A DNA stretch of 64,000 nt, taken from Macrocystis pyrifera (lineage: Eukaryota > Sar > Phaeophyceae > Laminariales > Laminariaceae). The DNA lies in assembly GCA_031763025.1 (NCBI GenBank), contig JASSKH010000019.1, positions 9,836,250-9,900,249 of the forward strand, read 5' to 3'. How positions within the stretch are numbered: position 1 is the stretch's first letter; the number at the start of each line of letters is the position of its first letter. Position numbers and translations under genes: made by a program. The notes under the pieces are model-generated. The model made no database searches. It saw only the letters and a program-made list of their open reading frames with translations, and was not told the DNA's origin. Positions 33,776 to 46,018 of this stretch are shown here, in pieces.

Positions 33776-34809
33776 TGCTTCGATGCAAATGCGGCGCAGC
33801 CGCGTAGATGGCCAGTTTTAGCCCGGTTTGGCTGCGGTTTGGGGTTAGAGTCAGGGTTAGGGTTAGCGATTGGGTTGGGTATTCGTCGTACCTTCATCCC
33901 AACAAGAAGAAAAATACCCCAACAGCCTACCAACCTAAAGATCCGGGCTCATAAATTGTAAGAGGACCTCTCTTTGATACTGTCTCTTCCGTTTTGATAT
34001 TTTGCTCTGTGCTTTTCCTGGAGAGCTAAGACGTTCCCCCTCCCCGTCCGTAGTCTGTGTGTCGTAGCTCTATTAGTGATAGTAAGCTGGCACAGCAGTA
34101 CTCGTACCGGGTACGAGAAAGGCAATTTGCCTGCTTTCAAATACTAGGGTAGTTGTCCAGGAAACATTCGAGAATGTATTTTGGACTACTAAACACCTGT
34201 ACTTCACGTCTCGTCCACCTATCCGCTGTAAGGGGGCGCTATTATCAATAGTAGCACCCTTAGGAATGCATCGTAAAGTACCTGCGTGTAGGCGTTTCGG
34301 CAACATATACATGCGACTCGGAATCAGAGTAAGGTCTTTGCAATCAGGATCCGTATTTTGCGGTTTTGGAATGGTTGATGCAGGTACATGTGGTATGGCA
34401 TCGGGTTGTAAAAGTGGTTGTGATATAGCCCGTAGAATCACAGCCCTGAATACCGTAAGAGTATTTCCGGGCTCTGAAGTTCCCTTTACAGTACAATGGA
34501 TAGCATAGCCCATAGGAAAAGAGTAGACCAGCACCCGAGAAAAATTCCTCGGACGAATGTCTTTACCCGTGTAGCGGGTTAATGGAAGAAAAGCTGAGGG
34601 GTGCCTTGATTCAAGCCCCTATGAATCGAGTCACTATCACAACAGCTGCTCCCTCCTCTCATCATGAGGAATAACACGACAACAACACAACAACAAGAAG
34701 TCTCCTCAACAAGAGAAGTTGCCTTCCTAGCCAGTTCCGATAGTATCGGCATTCCATTTCCCTAACACGATACTCGGGTTATACTACACTTGGCGTCGTC
34801 GGCAGGACT
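33776..34809. other. No gene recognised; short TTAGGG-like tract
   Basis: AGGGTTAGGGTTAG at about 33852-33865 inside a GGTTTGG-rich stretch is telomere-like. The remainder shows no shared repeat or coding domain. Confidence 0.35.
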
Positions 34810-35465
34810 CCTGAGTTTTTCCTCGTTCTTGCCCTTTTTGCCTTGTTTTGGGCCCGATAACTTACTACTTACCATAGAAATGTAGTTTTACCTCAAACGG
34901 CACCTTCGGCTACGACTACTTACTACTAAAGAAAACCCATCCGCCTGGGAAACAGCAATATTGTAGTGAAGGTCATATCTTCATTATTAGGGATGTAGCC
35001 ATTCATGGTGGTATGCTCTCTTGCGTGAAGTCAAACATTTTAGACTTTTTGCGAGCTTTTTTTGCTGCGTGCTCGCAGCTTGGAGCGCACGAGAACACCT
35101 CGTGGGTCGTTTCTCGCTACCTGCGACTGTCGCCTGGCACACCCGACGCCCTCACACACTCCGTCAGGAGTCTCTCTCAATCTCGCGGGCTGTAGTTTCT
35201 TGTGAAGAGTTGTAGCTGTCGGCCAGTGAAGTGCAAACCTTCGGTCGGGGGTTACTTTTTGTCTCATTATGGGCACCCCAAAATTTCGACCAATTTCGAC
35301 CACTGCAGCACCTCTAAGTCGAGGTGTAGGCCTCTGTAGAGAACCTGCGCGAGATCAACCTCGACAGAAACACAAGCCGTTGCGTGATGAAATATATTTC
35401 GATTCGCGGTCGCTCTATCGGTACGCACAAACCAGCCGAAGTTCTAGACGCAGCGTGTTAACGTA
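34810..35465 (+). repeat. Repeat A, copy 2 (uninterrupted)
   Basis: The most continuous of three copies. Aligned blocks run from TTGTTTTGGGC (~34848) through ACTTACTACTTACCAT, GATGTAGCCATTCATG, CAATCTCGCGGGCTGTAG, TTTTTGTCTCATT and GTCGAGGTGTAGGCCTCTGT to AGCGTGTTAACG (~35463). No terminal repeats are obvious. Confidence 0.65.
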
Positions 35466-35607
35466 GCAAGGAAAAAAAAAAATCCGGTAAAACATCTAGA
35501 GATTAGAGTTACCGGAAACCCAGTGACCAGGAGACGCTTGGGTGCCAGCGTGGCCTTACCAGTATGGCATCAGATTTTTCAGCAGCATTTTGAAGCTGGT
35601 ATTTTGA

Positions 35608-35981
35608 GGTATCAGATTATTTGTAAGAAGGAACACCGAAGATGACGCGCAAGGTGGAGCTGCCGTTTTCCTGGCAAAGAAGCCGCGAACGCTATCTCTG
35701 TCCAAAAGGGACGAAATCATGAACGAATGGGCGCTCTATAAGTCGGAAGAGGTTGCAGAGGGTGCGGTGAAAGTCGCAGGCGGGCCCTTGGGCGGTGGCA
35801 AAAGGCCTTGCGCATCTATCCCCATACTGCCATGCCTGCCTGGAAGTACCTTGCGGTTCAAGCGTCATCTGCCGCATCCGAGCGCGTCTTTTCCGTAGGT
35901 GGACTTGTTACCAAGAAGCGCAATCGTCTGGGCGGGGATATAATTTTCCTTCGTGAAAGCGTGAAGCACAAACTCTGGTAG
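35608..35981 (+). pseudogene. hAT transposase C-terminus (dimerisation domain), second hAT
   Basis: Frame one reads ..KKPRTLSLSKRDEIMNEWAL. A +/-1 shift near 35785-35795 leads into RWQKALRIYPHTAMPAWKYL, then AVQASSAASERVFSVGG and TKKRNRLGGDIIFLRESV, ending KHKLW and TAG at 35979-35981. W..YP.L, ASSA.SERVFS.GG and the R..L block are the hallmark hAT C-terminal dimerisation motifs. Only the last ~120 codons survive. It is unlike the hAT at 24.8 kb (QASAAQIERDFSGCG), so it is a different lineage. Confidence 0.85.
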
Positions 35982-36449
35982 AAGGTTCTGCTGCTGTATT
36001 CTGAATGGACTGCTACCCATCACTCAGTCATTTGTAGGGTCCCGTTTGGCTACTGATTGCAACGCAGCGAAGGATGGCGGCAATCTCGCATGCATACTTT
36101 AGGAGATAGTATGGCGCCTTTCGTTGTATCGTAAGCACGCGAATAGTGGCATCATGCCAAGGGGGGGTACGTGTTATGAGGGGCTTTAGTGAGGCTTTGG
36201 TACTTCCGATGCTTTGCGTGCAGTGGAACAGAGCAGCAGATGTATTGCATAGAAGCTGCAGCCAGAATCTGTGAAAAATCGTTGAAAATGATCAATATAA
36301 TCAACAAACAATCCTGATTAAAAGCACATCATCGCCGGGTTGATTTCGTTGATCACAATCAACTGATAATCATGATTAAAATAACCCGATTTAGCCAAAC
36401 TAATCAACAATCAAATCAACTCCGAAAATAATTTAATGAACATCCCTAG
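35982..36449 (+). mobile_element. 3' end of the second hAT, with subterminal motifs and terminus
   Basis: Non-coding tail after the stop. It contains at least four AATCAAC motifs (36299-36420) and ends TTTAATGAACATCCCTAG at 36449. Read inward this is CTAGGGATGTTCATTAAA, typical of hAT termini. The left end was not found, so the element is 5'-deleted. Confidence 0.65.
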
Positions 36450-37360
36450 TTGGGATGAAGTTCTGACAAAGTTTCTGCAACCAGTTGCCAAGCGCACGAC
36501 AGCCGAGTTAGTGGGCTGCCACGCGGCTTGTCTGCTAACGACACGAGCATGTATGGGTAGGGTATGACCAAGGGATGCCTTCGCGAAAAAGCGCGAAATC
36601 GGGAAGTGGGTGCAGCGATGTTTTGTTAGAAATGAGTGCCATTGAACGTTCAACCGTCTGCCATCAAACAGCGATGGCCGATACACAGCATCCAGCTACG
36701 TTATGCGGCGGTTGAGTCATTCTGAAAAATTGTACCGCGTACGAACTCGACTCCGCTTCTACTGTTCGTTTTTTCTCTCGTCAGACCTCAACCTGCTGTT
36801 TTTTGTGTTGTTACGAAAAAGCGAAAATCTGTTCGTTTTCGTTTTTTCGTCTATTTCTCCTCGTTAGGACCGGCCCTGACAGGCAAATAAAAAAAAAAAA
36901 ACAAAAAGCTAAATCAACAACCAAAACAACCAGAAAACAAGGCAGCCCACAAACAAGACCCGATACCCGATGCAGCAGCCGGCATGGGTTTGGAATACAG
37001 CTGGAGGCGTTGCCACGCGGTCTGTCACCTCCTTACCTGAGAAACGCACGAGGCGAGGGAGACGCCACACGATAGAAACGTCGCGGGAGAAATCTGTAGG
37101 CGAAGACGAGGGAGGGATGTCGACCCTTCGTGCCTTCTTCGACAGCTTGTTTATTATTACTGCCCCCCCCCCGCCCCCCCCCCACTGGAGAAGATGCGTT
37201 AGGCAATACGAAACTGGAGGAGTGCAGATTTCGTGACGAGCATTGGCCAAGACAGTTTGAGTACCGCGAGTGGTCCACCAACCGAAAAAACAACTCTCGG
37301 TTTAGTTCGCAACTTTGACTTCGAGTGCCTGGGATTATTGGATGTATGTGTGTGTGCTTG
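36450..37360. other. No feature recognised
   Basis: No shared repeat or coding domain. Frames at 36803-37318 are low complexity. Confidence 0.3.
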
Positions 37361-37425
37361 GTGTGTGTGTGTGTTCTTCACAAATCGTTAAATCTTTCTA
37401 CCCGTCGACATCTAGCGCCACCACC
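37361..37425 (-). mobile_element. LINE tail fragment (minus)
   Basis: GTGTGTTCTTCACAAATCG, TTTCTACCCGTCGACATC. A partial tail unit that abuts the Copia remnant. Confidence 0.6.
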
Positions 37426-38348
37426 TGCTGATGTCTGGCCGGAGGTCGTTCTCCCGTGACGTCACTTGGGAACACCCGAGGAAACCGTTTGTGGGGTTAC
37501 TGCGTTCGGAGGAGGAGAGCTCCCCGCCGCCGCCGTCGCTGTCGCCACCGCCACCGGGGGCGCCGGAGCCTCTGAGGGGCCCCGGCGTATGGCCCGAGCC
37601 ACCGTCCCCATCTCCACTGCTGCCGCCACAGCCGCCGTCATCACCGCCGCCACCGCCGCCGCCGCCGTCGCCGTCGCCGCCGCCATCGCCGTCACCGTCG
37701 CCGTCGCTGCCGCCGTCATCGTCACCACCGCCGCTACAGCCGCCGTCACCGCCGTCGCCGTCGCCACCGCCGCCGCCGCCGCCGTTATCATCGCCGTCGC
37801 CGCCGCAGCAGTCACCGCAGCCACAGCTTTTGCAGCGTGCTGCCCGGGCACTGGGTTCTTATATCCCGGACCCGGAGGATGGCGATGTGCTGAGGGGGCG
37901 GACAAGGGGGGAGACTGCACGACACCAGGAGGGTGGTGGCGGTGTGCAGGGTGATCGGGCCAGGGGGGAAGCTGGGCGACACCCGGAAGGTGGAGATGTG
38001 CTGAGGGGGCGGACAAGAGGGGAGACTGCGCGGAACCGCGAGGCTATGGGGCGTGGGCTGCTGTCGTTGATGGCAGCGCGGGAAGGTATAGGCCATGTAC
38101 TTTTCCACCAAGCCCCACCGCGCGAGAACCCTCCCCTTCCCACACGCCCGGCGAGCGAGCTTTCGACGGCGAACTCGTATGCTGAAGCGTGTGCGGACGA
38201 GTATTCGGCCATCTGGAGACAGGCGATGGACAAGGAGTACCATGGGCTGGCGGACGCGGGGACGTTTGGAGCGACGTAGCAACCAGAGGGGCTCAACGTC
38301 ATCTCGGCGAAGTGGGTGTTCGCCTAGAAGTCCAAGGAGCATGGTGAC

Positions 38349-39692
38349 GTGGTGCGGGTGAAAGCAAGGCTGGTGGCACGAGGTTTCAAGCAACGTGAGG
38401 GTATTGATTTCTTTCAGACTTTTGCTCCGACGCCTGCAGCGTCTTGTTTCCGTTTGTTGGGTGCTATTGCGTGCGAGTTGGGTTTGGATTTGTGTCATTT
38501 TGATGCTGAGCAGGCGTTCGTGCAGTCGAGTTTGGATGAGGATGTATTCATGCGACTACCCCCCGGGTGCGGCGAAATGTCTGGTAAGGTAGTCAGGTGT
38601 AATCGCAGTCTCTACGGCTTGAAGCAAGCGTCGAGGTCGTGGCACAACCACCTTCTCACTCACATGAAGAGTCTAGGATTTGATCAGAGCCCCGCTGATG
38701 CGTGTGTCATGAGGTTGGTAGAGTCGGCCTCTGCCTCCATTGTAACTGTGGTTCATGTGGATGATATTTTTGCTGTAGGACTCAAGGCTAGATGCGATCA
38801 GTTCTGTGAAGACTTGAACAACCTTGTGCCGATCAACAATCTGGGCGAGTTACGGTGGTGTGCTGGTTGTTGTTTTTCGAGGGATTGGGATGCTGGTACT
38901 TTGACGATTTCGCAGCAGGCGCTCGCTGAAAATACCGCGGCGAGGTTTGGTGTTGGTTCTGGGAGGAATAACCCGCTTTCGACTGGTGTGAAGCTCGAGG
39001 AGTTTGACGAGAATGAACCCGTGGGTGATTGGCCTTTCCGCGAGTTAGTGGGGTGCTTGATGTGGCTTGCGAACCAAACACGACCGGATATTGCGAACGC
39101 GGTGAGGGCGATAGCGAGGTACACGAATAGGCCGAGGGAAGTACACTGGAAGACAGCAGTCGGTATTTTAGAGTATGTATTTTCTACGAGTGATTTCGGC
39201 ATTACGTTCCAGAAGGGTAGCGGGCTTCAGCTGGTAGCGTTTGCAGATGCAGACTATGCCAACAAAGCCACTGACAGGAGGTCAGTTTCCGGTGGGGCTA
39301 TCATGTGTGCTGGGGCGTATGTGTGCTGGTTTTCTAGGACGCAGAAATGCGTCACACTCTCAACCACTGAGGCCGAATATGTAGCACTGGCAGACACTAT
39401 CAAGGAGGCAATGTTCATGCGCTATGTATGGAGGGGTTTTTTTTTCCGGGGTTTGGGGAGAAGTGCATTTTTTGAGGATAACGAGGGGGCAAGGCACCTG
39501 GCACAAAATCCAGTGTGCACGTCGAATTCGAAGCACATCGACCTACGACACCACTTTTTGCGCGAGCTTATTTTTAAGGGGGAGTTTGTTATTACCCATG
39601 TAGAGTCGGAGAAACAGCATGCAGACTTCTTGACAAAGCCGCTCAACAACACGGTGTTTCGTTACCACCGGGATTTTCTGATGAATATTTGA
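38349..39692 (+). pseudogene. Copia pol part: reverse transcriptase and RNase H
   Basis: The RT region is recognisable from KARLVARGFKQREGIDF, LYGLKQASRSWH and the VHVDDIF box. The RNase H region is recognisable from FADADYAN, TEAEYVALAD and KHIDLRHHFLRE. The order and spacing are those of Copia, not Gypsy. In an active element it would copy the element's RNA inside a virus-like particle. It is treated here as part of a broken element, not a host gene. Confidence 0.9.
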
Positions 39693-40500
39693 CACGGTTT
39701 TTCCGAGGTGGAAGGTTTTATGTTATTTTTGAGTGAAGGATTTGTCTGAACTACGTATTACTCCGAAGATGCTGCCGTTTTTCCCTGGCTAATTCCGAGG
39801 ATGATACCATTTCGTTCCTGGTGATGGATGTCGAGAGTTTTTGGTGTTTTCGAGTAGTCCCAATGTCAAATAAATTCAAGTGAAGGAATGTATGCTATCT
39901 CGCATTACCGTCGCGATCTGTGTATCTGTGGCGGGAGTAGGGGACAAGGGGAGACTCTTGTCCGGGGGAACGAGGTTCCTTCCGATCTCTGGCATTTATT
40001 TTCTTGGCTTAATTTTTATTTCGATGAGTATGACTACTGTGATGTTTTATATTATTTGCATTAATTCCTCATGAAATAGAGGGAGAGGTTTTGGATAAGG
40101 TTAAAGAGAGACTATGAAGCGCCTGGGGGCGTGTGCGGTCCATAGAAAATGTTTTCTGAGTTGGAGGGTTTGGATAGTATTTTGGAAATTGAGAGTTTGA
40201 TTTTTGGTTCTGAGTGAAATTATGTTTCTGAATTTCATATGAGTTGGTCATAATATTGAGATGTTTCCACCCAGCGGAGTCGTACATTGTAGTGTACAGA
40301 GCTGGGGGTATATCACGGTATGGTCGTGTAAAATGAACAGGGGGGATATTGATTGTGCTCAGAAACACGCCGAAGATGTTACATCTAATATTGGGGAGTT
40401 CCATATACTGATTTAGGATTATAGGAGAGGGATATTTAGTCGGATATTCGGGGGTTAGTCGGATATTCGGGGGGATAAACGGGAGTTTATTCCCGCGTCA

Positions 40501-40642
40501 TGTTGGATAATAATCTGCATACGATGCATGAGCTGTCACTCGACAGCTCGGATATAATATAAGAGGAGTTCCGTGTTTCTGTCTGGAGTCAACCACGCGT
40601 TCCCGTGCCAGCTGCGCCTATACCTTTAGAGATCAATCAACA
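40501..40642 (+). repeat. Possible Copia terminal-repeat remnant
   Basis: Starts TGTTGGATAATAATC after a purine-rich stretch, contains TATAATATAAGAGG, and ends ..AATCAACA where LINE sequence begins. A TG..CA bounded short repeat would fit a Copia end, but no partner copy is in the window, so this is tentative. Confidence 0.3.
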
Positions 40643-41150
40643 CCAAGTCCTTTTCCGAGTCATTGGCTTCCAACGCCGACTTCGTACTGACCACGCCACC
40701 CTCTCCTACACGAAGGCCCTCAAGATGATGACACGTTGCGAGAGCATCGAAACGATCATCCGTAAACGGCGGCTCTTCTTCGCGGGGGGCGTGGCACGGC
40801 AAAGCAAGGAGCGATTACCCAGTCGGGTATTGTTCGGGACGATGGCTGCTGGGGAGAGCCCGAGGCCTGGCGGACAGCTTAAGGCTTGGCATAGATGCAT
40901 AGTCGAAGACCTCAGGGAGTTCCGAGCCACCGAAGGGTCAACGGAACTTGCCCCCTTGATGCTTGGAGTTGAGACCGCGCTGTGGTCCACTGCCGCCAAA
41001 AAGGCGGGGAAGTGATACCGAGGGGTCCTCGAAGCAGCCGAACGGTTCATGATGAGGTGGCACGAGGATGAGGCACAGCTGAGTAGGCAGCGCCGCGCAT
41101 CCACCGGGGGTGGTGTCCAAGCGAATGGGGGGAGGGGAGGGGGGCGGGGG
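40643..41150 (+). pseudogene. LINE-A ORF2 C-terminal fragment
   Basis: Carries [40 protein letters not shown] and TELAPLMLGVETALWSTAAK, colinear with 16780-17230. A stop follows KKAGK and the remainder (AAERFMMRWHEDEAQLSRQR) is in another frame. Ends are truncated on both sides. Sequence after 41150 is not LINE. Confidence 0.8.
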
Positions 41151-41155
41151 GTACT

Positions 41156-41640
41156 CATTATCATGCATGGCCGTAGTCGTATGACCATAGACCCTCGCAT
41201 CCCTAAAATACTGGGGCGGAGCGCGTCGGGTTTTCACCGACCAGGAAGACATTGCTTGCACCAAGCGCGAAGCGCCGTGAGGTGTCCGGCGAGTCGCATG
41301 AAGAGTGAGCTGCATCCTACTAAGAACCGCTTTAGAGGCGGATTTTCTTGCATATGGATGACAGCATCAATGAATTGATTTAATTTCTGGTGAGGCCACT
41401 TCCAGAGACAGCAATGGGTTCACTATGTAACTGCCCCGTGGGTGCCTCACCATATACAAACTGCGTGATACGATCATCCCCCTTGTGTAGAGTAAAGGTT
41501 CTTTTAGCACGAAAATGATCTAACTTGACCGCCAGCCGTGGGGACCGCAAAAAAAAAGGTACTACCCTGGCTGTCTAGCTCACGCAGTGAGAGGCGTGTT
41601 TTTACGGCGTCGTCGCCAACCGACGCCAACCCAACCTATA
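41156..41640. other. No feature recognised
   Basis: Anonymous spacer between two LINE-A fragments. Confidence 0.3.
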
Positions 41641-41644
41641 TATA

Positions 41645-42622
41645 CCAGGTATATAATATAGCGGGGGGGGGGGGGGTAACAAGAGGAGGAAGGAGTGGAA
41701 GGAACCCAACCAAGGAAATGGGGGGAAGGGGGGCAACAGGAGGGGTAGAAGGGAAACCGCGCTGGACGGATTTCGTAAGTAGGAAGGAGATGGCAGACAC
41801 GGTAACAAGGCACCAGGCCGACTAGGAAGTAGAAGATGCCTATGCTACTCGTGCCGCCAACGGCTGCAGCTGGTTCGAACGTGGTCTTCCTTTGTCTCCT
41901 TTTTTCCTTTTATTTTGCTCTTGATCCTCCGTGATTTTCGTTTTACATATTTCTCGTTCTTTCTTCTGTTAATGAGTCTTGCTAAGACAGGAGTCGTGTG
42001 GCGTGGGTGGGTGATGAACATGCTTTCTTTGCTTGTTCCGTATTGTCTTATGCCGAGGGGCGGGGCATAGTTGACGAACGCAGGACGGAGACGGCAGACA
42101 GGCTAGCAAGGTCCAAAGCGGACTAGTAGGGAGACCCTGGCTGTGCTACTCGTACCACGATGTGGCCACCTGGAGGGTGCTTCGTGCTTGGGTTTGTCCG
42201 TTATTTTCCGATGGTTCTTAGTCTCACTCTGTTTATAAGTGTTTTTAAGTAGAGAGTGAGTGGTGTTTTTTGTTTCTTTAGCTCGCTTTTTGCAAGTGTC
42301 TGCCACATCTCCTGAGGGGGGGCACGACAGTTGGTTTTTTTTTTTTTTTTCTCTTCTCTTCCCATTTGTTTTCTTTTTTTCCTTGCTTTTGTTTTATTTG
42401 TTTTCTTTCGTTCTCTCTTTCATAGAATATGTATGTCGTGCCTGTAATACCCACTATGATGACATGGGATTGATTGTGTTGTCTACTGCTGTGCTTGTTA
42501 CAGCATACGCAACAATGTCGTATCTATGTGGCGCAGTTTTGTGGCCACAGAACTTGTATCTCTCGGGTTGAAGAATCCGCACGGACACTGGTTGTGCTGG
42601 ATGTCGACGGGTAGAAAAACAC
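41645..42622 (+). mobile_element. LINE-A: last ~60 codons, 3' UTR and tail
   Basis: Begins with a G run and the glycine-rich C-terminus ([20 protein letters not shown]), ending with TAG after QAD (~41825). It continues with the standard UTR blocks and the tail unit to an AC-rich end at 42622. The complete 3' UTR makes this a good reference for the family. Confidence 0.8.
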
Positions 42623-42654
42623 AAACACACAAGTATAAGGACCCTGTAGGGAGA

Positions 42655-43150
42655 AAGTGTCGCCCCCCCCCGTACCAGTACGAAGGGGTATGTGTATTCT
42701 GTCCTTTCTGCCCGTCGACATCATCAACCAGTGTCCGTGCCGATTCTTCAATCCTAGAGAGATAAAAGTTATGCGGTCACAAAACTACGCCACAGAGATA
42801 CTACATTATTTTCATTGTTGCTACGTATGAAGTAAGCGCGGTAGACAATGCAGTGGCATGTTCATCCATCATACTGGATATGAGAGGCACGACATACATA
42901 TTCTATCACAGAGAGAAAACGGAAGAAAACAAAGAAAAACAGAAACAAAAACAAAAGAAAAATATATAACAAATCGAAAGAGAGAAAGGGGATACAACAC
43001 TCCAGAACAAGCGACAAGCTATACTGCTGTAAAATAAACAATACCGCTATTAATACTACGAGTACGTACTTATAGACGGAGTAAAACTACTGCGTGTACG
43101 AGTTAGAACCAAGGGAATTTTCAAAAGCAAGCAAACGAAGCGCATAAAAA
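42655..43150 (-). mobile_element. LINE-A 3' UTR and tail (minus)
   Basis: Tail unit at 42690-42810, then CATACTGGATATGAGAGG, the A-rich block and AGAACCAAGGGAATTTTC. It forms a tail-to-tail pair with the plus copy ending at 42622. It carries several extra short TA-bounded insertions around 43020-43110. Confidence 0.7.
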
Positions 43151-43790
43151 GATTTTATTGGCACACATCTACGGCGGTCCACCAGACATCTTTGAGTCTA
43201 TCTTCAAGTACGTGGCTAATCTGTGCGCAGGTAAGTATCACCTATCGCCTGTCTCTGCACTCTGTACGAGTAGCTGAAGCAAACAGATGCCAACATGTGG
43301 CTTGTGACTCACTCGTATATCATGTGTACATATGATATACGACGACGTATCATGTGTACGTATGTGGTATTGCTCTTATTCTAATACGTAGCCGGTGGCC
43401 TATGGTGGTGTAGTCGTGCGCACGTGCTTACGTACCCTCGAAAGCTTGTATTATATTAATATTAATAGAAGTTGATTTCGGATTTCGGATTCCCACGGCG
43501 GTGGCGAGAAATTCTTCATTTTCAACAAATACAAACAGCAAAAGGAATCAACAGCTGAGAGCGCGTACGTATCGTGAATAGGCGCAACTCGGCGCGGAAA
43601 TTCTCGCGATAAAAACGAAGGCACGAACCGCCGCGTGCTGGCTACTGGGTGCTGGATGCTCGGGAGGGGGAAGGAGAGCCCACTACTCTGTGTGACCCGA
43701 GATCTGAGCTACAAAGGGAGGGAGAAAGGAGGGTGAAGACAATAAATGAGAGAAAAAAAAAAGAAAAAAAAAAATACCTGGTACGCACTG
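43151..43790. other. No gene; short perfect hairpin
   Basis: CGTATATCAT at 43311-43320 pairs with ATGATATACG at 43327-43342, making a 10-bp stem. No coding or shared repeat signal otherwise. Confidence 0.35.
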
Positions 43791-43794
43791 CTGT

Positions 43795-44213
43795 GTGTGT
43801 GTGTGTTCTTCACATTAAACCGTTCTTCTACTCGTCGACATCCAGCAAGCCCAGTGTCCGTGCTGATTCTTCACCCTAGGAAGATACGAGCTCTGTGGTC
43901 ACAGACTACGACACAGAGATAACACACCGTAATGCATTAATAGCCTACGCAATACCATGCCTTCGCACTAGGTGCGGCCGACACAACATACGTACATACG
44001 CCAGCAACCAAGACACACCATGAAGAAAGAGGAGCAACGAAGCAACCAAACCGAAAAAGAACAAGAAAAAGAAAAAGAAAAGGAGAAGAATCCCAAATAA
44101 ATAAATAAAATGAGAAGCCAAAGCTCAGACACACATACATACTTACCCCGAGCATGAGCCAAAAGGGACGTGCAAGGGGAAATATACGAGAAGGAAAAAG
44201 GGGACTATGCACT
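43795..44213 (-). mobile_element. LINE-B 3' UTR and tail (minus)
   Basis: (GT)n, then the tail unit with CTACTCGTCGACATCCAGCA, CGCACTAGGTGCGGCCG and the A-rich block, up to GGGGACTATGCA. Nearly identical to 50335-50750 and 52395-52810. 5' truncated inside the UTR. Confidence 0.8.
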
Positions 44214-44226
44214 GCTATACATCCAC

Positions 44227-44563
44227 GGCGTCCCCGGTGGCTTGGTAGGTGGTCCGCGAGCCTATCAAGATCAATTTCGTGGGTTCAAGTCCCACCGAGT
44301 ACATGCTCATAGGGACTTTTTCTTGCATAAAAAAATTGATAAGCGGAAAGCGCGAAAGCGTGAGTTGGCTACATTCGATGAAAATCGACGAGAAGTGGGA
44401 ATGCTGAACCCTATGCGCGATAAAAAATAAAGGCACGTACCGGGGGGGAGAAGGGACGACACCTGTGACCACGGCTTGTCCAGAAGATCGTCGAGGGTAA
44501 AACCTCCTACGAGTGTGAGCTGGAAAGTAAAAGTGATGATGAAAAAAAAAAAAAAAAAAAAAA
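44227..44563 (+). mobile_element. tRNA-derived SINE, full length
   Basis: Complete head with a B box GGGTTCAAGTCCCACC whose T-stem pairs perfectly, conserved body with one 3-bp insertion (GAGTGTGAGC), and ~22 A tail. Lies 14 bp after a LINE-B fragment. Confidence 0.85.
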
Positions 44564-46018
44564 CGCTCGTATTACTATAATAGTGCTATATTATTTATTT
44601 ATTTATTTTTATTTATTTATTTTTTTTTATTATTTTTTTTTTATTATTTTTTAAATAGTGCTATATTATTTTATAAAAAAAATTTGAAATACGTCAGCTG
44701 TGAGTTCGACTGATTAAATAGTTGATACTCAACTTGCAAGCTGCGTAATACGCCTCGTCTATGTTCCATTTTTACCAAATTTTACAAGTATTGTGATTAT
44801 TATAATACGTACCTCCCTTTTATCGTGAAGTGAATGTTGTCGTTGAGAAGATTCGCTGGGCTCAGAAGTATTCTTGCGAAGACGCCGACACTCTGGACAA
44901 CTGCCCGGGACAGCAAAATTTCAACACAAAACGCAGTATTCTAGGTATAATACGATTTGCAGTGGGGAACGCGCCTCGTGCCAGTCCACAAATACCACTA
45001 TTGTTCTTGCTCGTAGTTCCGTTTAAGAGCGATTTGGACGTTTCTCGGGGTAGAAGGGGCGAACGAACCATCTCTTTCTTCTTGTCTGCTTGTGTCCGCA
45101 GTCCGCGGAAGCATTATTTATCTCTGCTCGAAGAGCGCAAAAGCTTTTTGAGGCGTCAAAAAAAATCGGACGGAACCTGATTATTATCCTTGCCATATTC
45201 GACTTGAAAGCGAAGTGAATTCCAGGCCCTATACAACGGCATATGGCTTGCATGAGTCACGATTGTATTGCATCGAGCTGGGGACGTAAGTCAGATATCG
45301 GGGGGGAGCAACACCAACATTAAAACAAACTCTGCGTCCGCTCACACGCCAGCAAAACATCCAGAATCCGTGCCGATTCGAAATTATTTTTACTTCCTCC
45401 GTGGAAGCAGGCTCCTCTCTAAAACGATATTACTGCAACGTGAATGATCAGAAAGAAAACAAAACCATCTAACTGGTGGAATTCGTCCGTGCTGCACCCA
45501 TGGCGGCAACTGCGTCTGTGCATGGCATGTAAATATGAAGGTTGGGGAGCTTGCAGTGTGTTGCGCTTGAGCTCGCATCGCTCACCGGCTGCGCGGGGCA
45601 TGTTGCAGACCGTTGTTGAGAGAGCGATTGCCCGGGTTCGTTCGTATATTTTCGGGGTATCCCCACCGTTGTCCGTCACATATATACGAACGGACGAGAA
45701 CAAGCCAAAACGCTCTTTTCATTTCTATCTCTGATCTGTACTATTTCGGTGTCAAACCGAAAAGAACGCCCCTGACTCCGTATGAAGCTCTTAAGTCGGG
45801 TACCCCACTGCTGTATATGTATATCTACGTACGTAATCGTGTTCGTATACCAGGTTTCACGAAAGCCACACACATCCACACATACCAGTACCAGATATAG
45901 CAGTGCGCCGAGTACACACTGCACTGGAAGCTGCGCAACCCGTAAGGTGAGACCATTGGCTAGAAAACGACACCGACGACGAGGAAGCGCCGTGCATGGC
46001 AACCTGCAGCCGTGTTGC
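44564..46018. other. AT-rich spacer, no gene recognised
   Basis: TTTATTTATTTATTT-type simple sequence at 44595-44660, with GTGCTATATTATTT repeated on each side (44583 and 44658). Frames at 44830-45180 and 45419-46155 have no recognisable domain. Confidence 0.35.

Larger units (their letters stand above)
37426..40642 (+). mobile_element. Ty1/Copia LTR retrotransposon, broken, back part only
   Basis: Parts in order: a Pro/Ser-rich linker region as found between integrase and RT in Copia polyproteins (from ~37431), RT, RNase H (to 39692), a ~800-bp non-coding stretch, and a possible short terminal repeat. Gag, protease and integrase are absent from this copy. It is broken, with the front lost and about two further breaks. 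The long remaining open stretch suggests moderate rather than great age. A LINE-A fragment follows directly. Confidence 0.85.

Noticed and set aside
34985-35000. TTAGGGATGTAG as the left terminus of the second hAT
   Set aside because: It lies inside Repeat A and the matching position in the 9.1-kb copy differs, so the 9-bp match to the right terminus is probably chance.
37462-38016. Ala/Thr-rich antisense and shifted frames over the GCC-rich tract
   Set aside because: By-products of the simple-sequence Pro-rich region of the Copia remnant.
37812-38498. 228-residue minus-strand frame over the Copia remnant
   Set aside because: Antisense shadow of a recognisable coding region.
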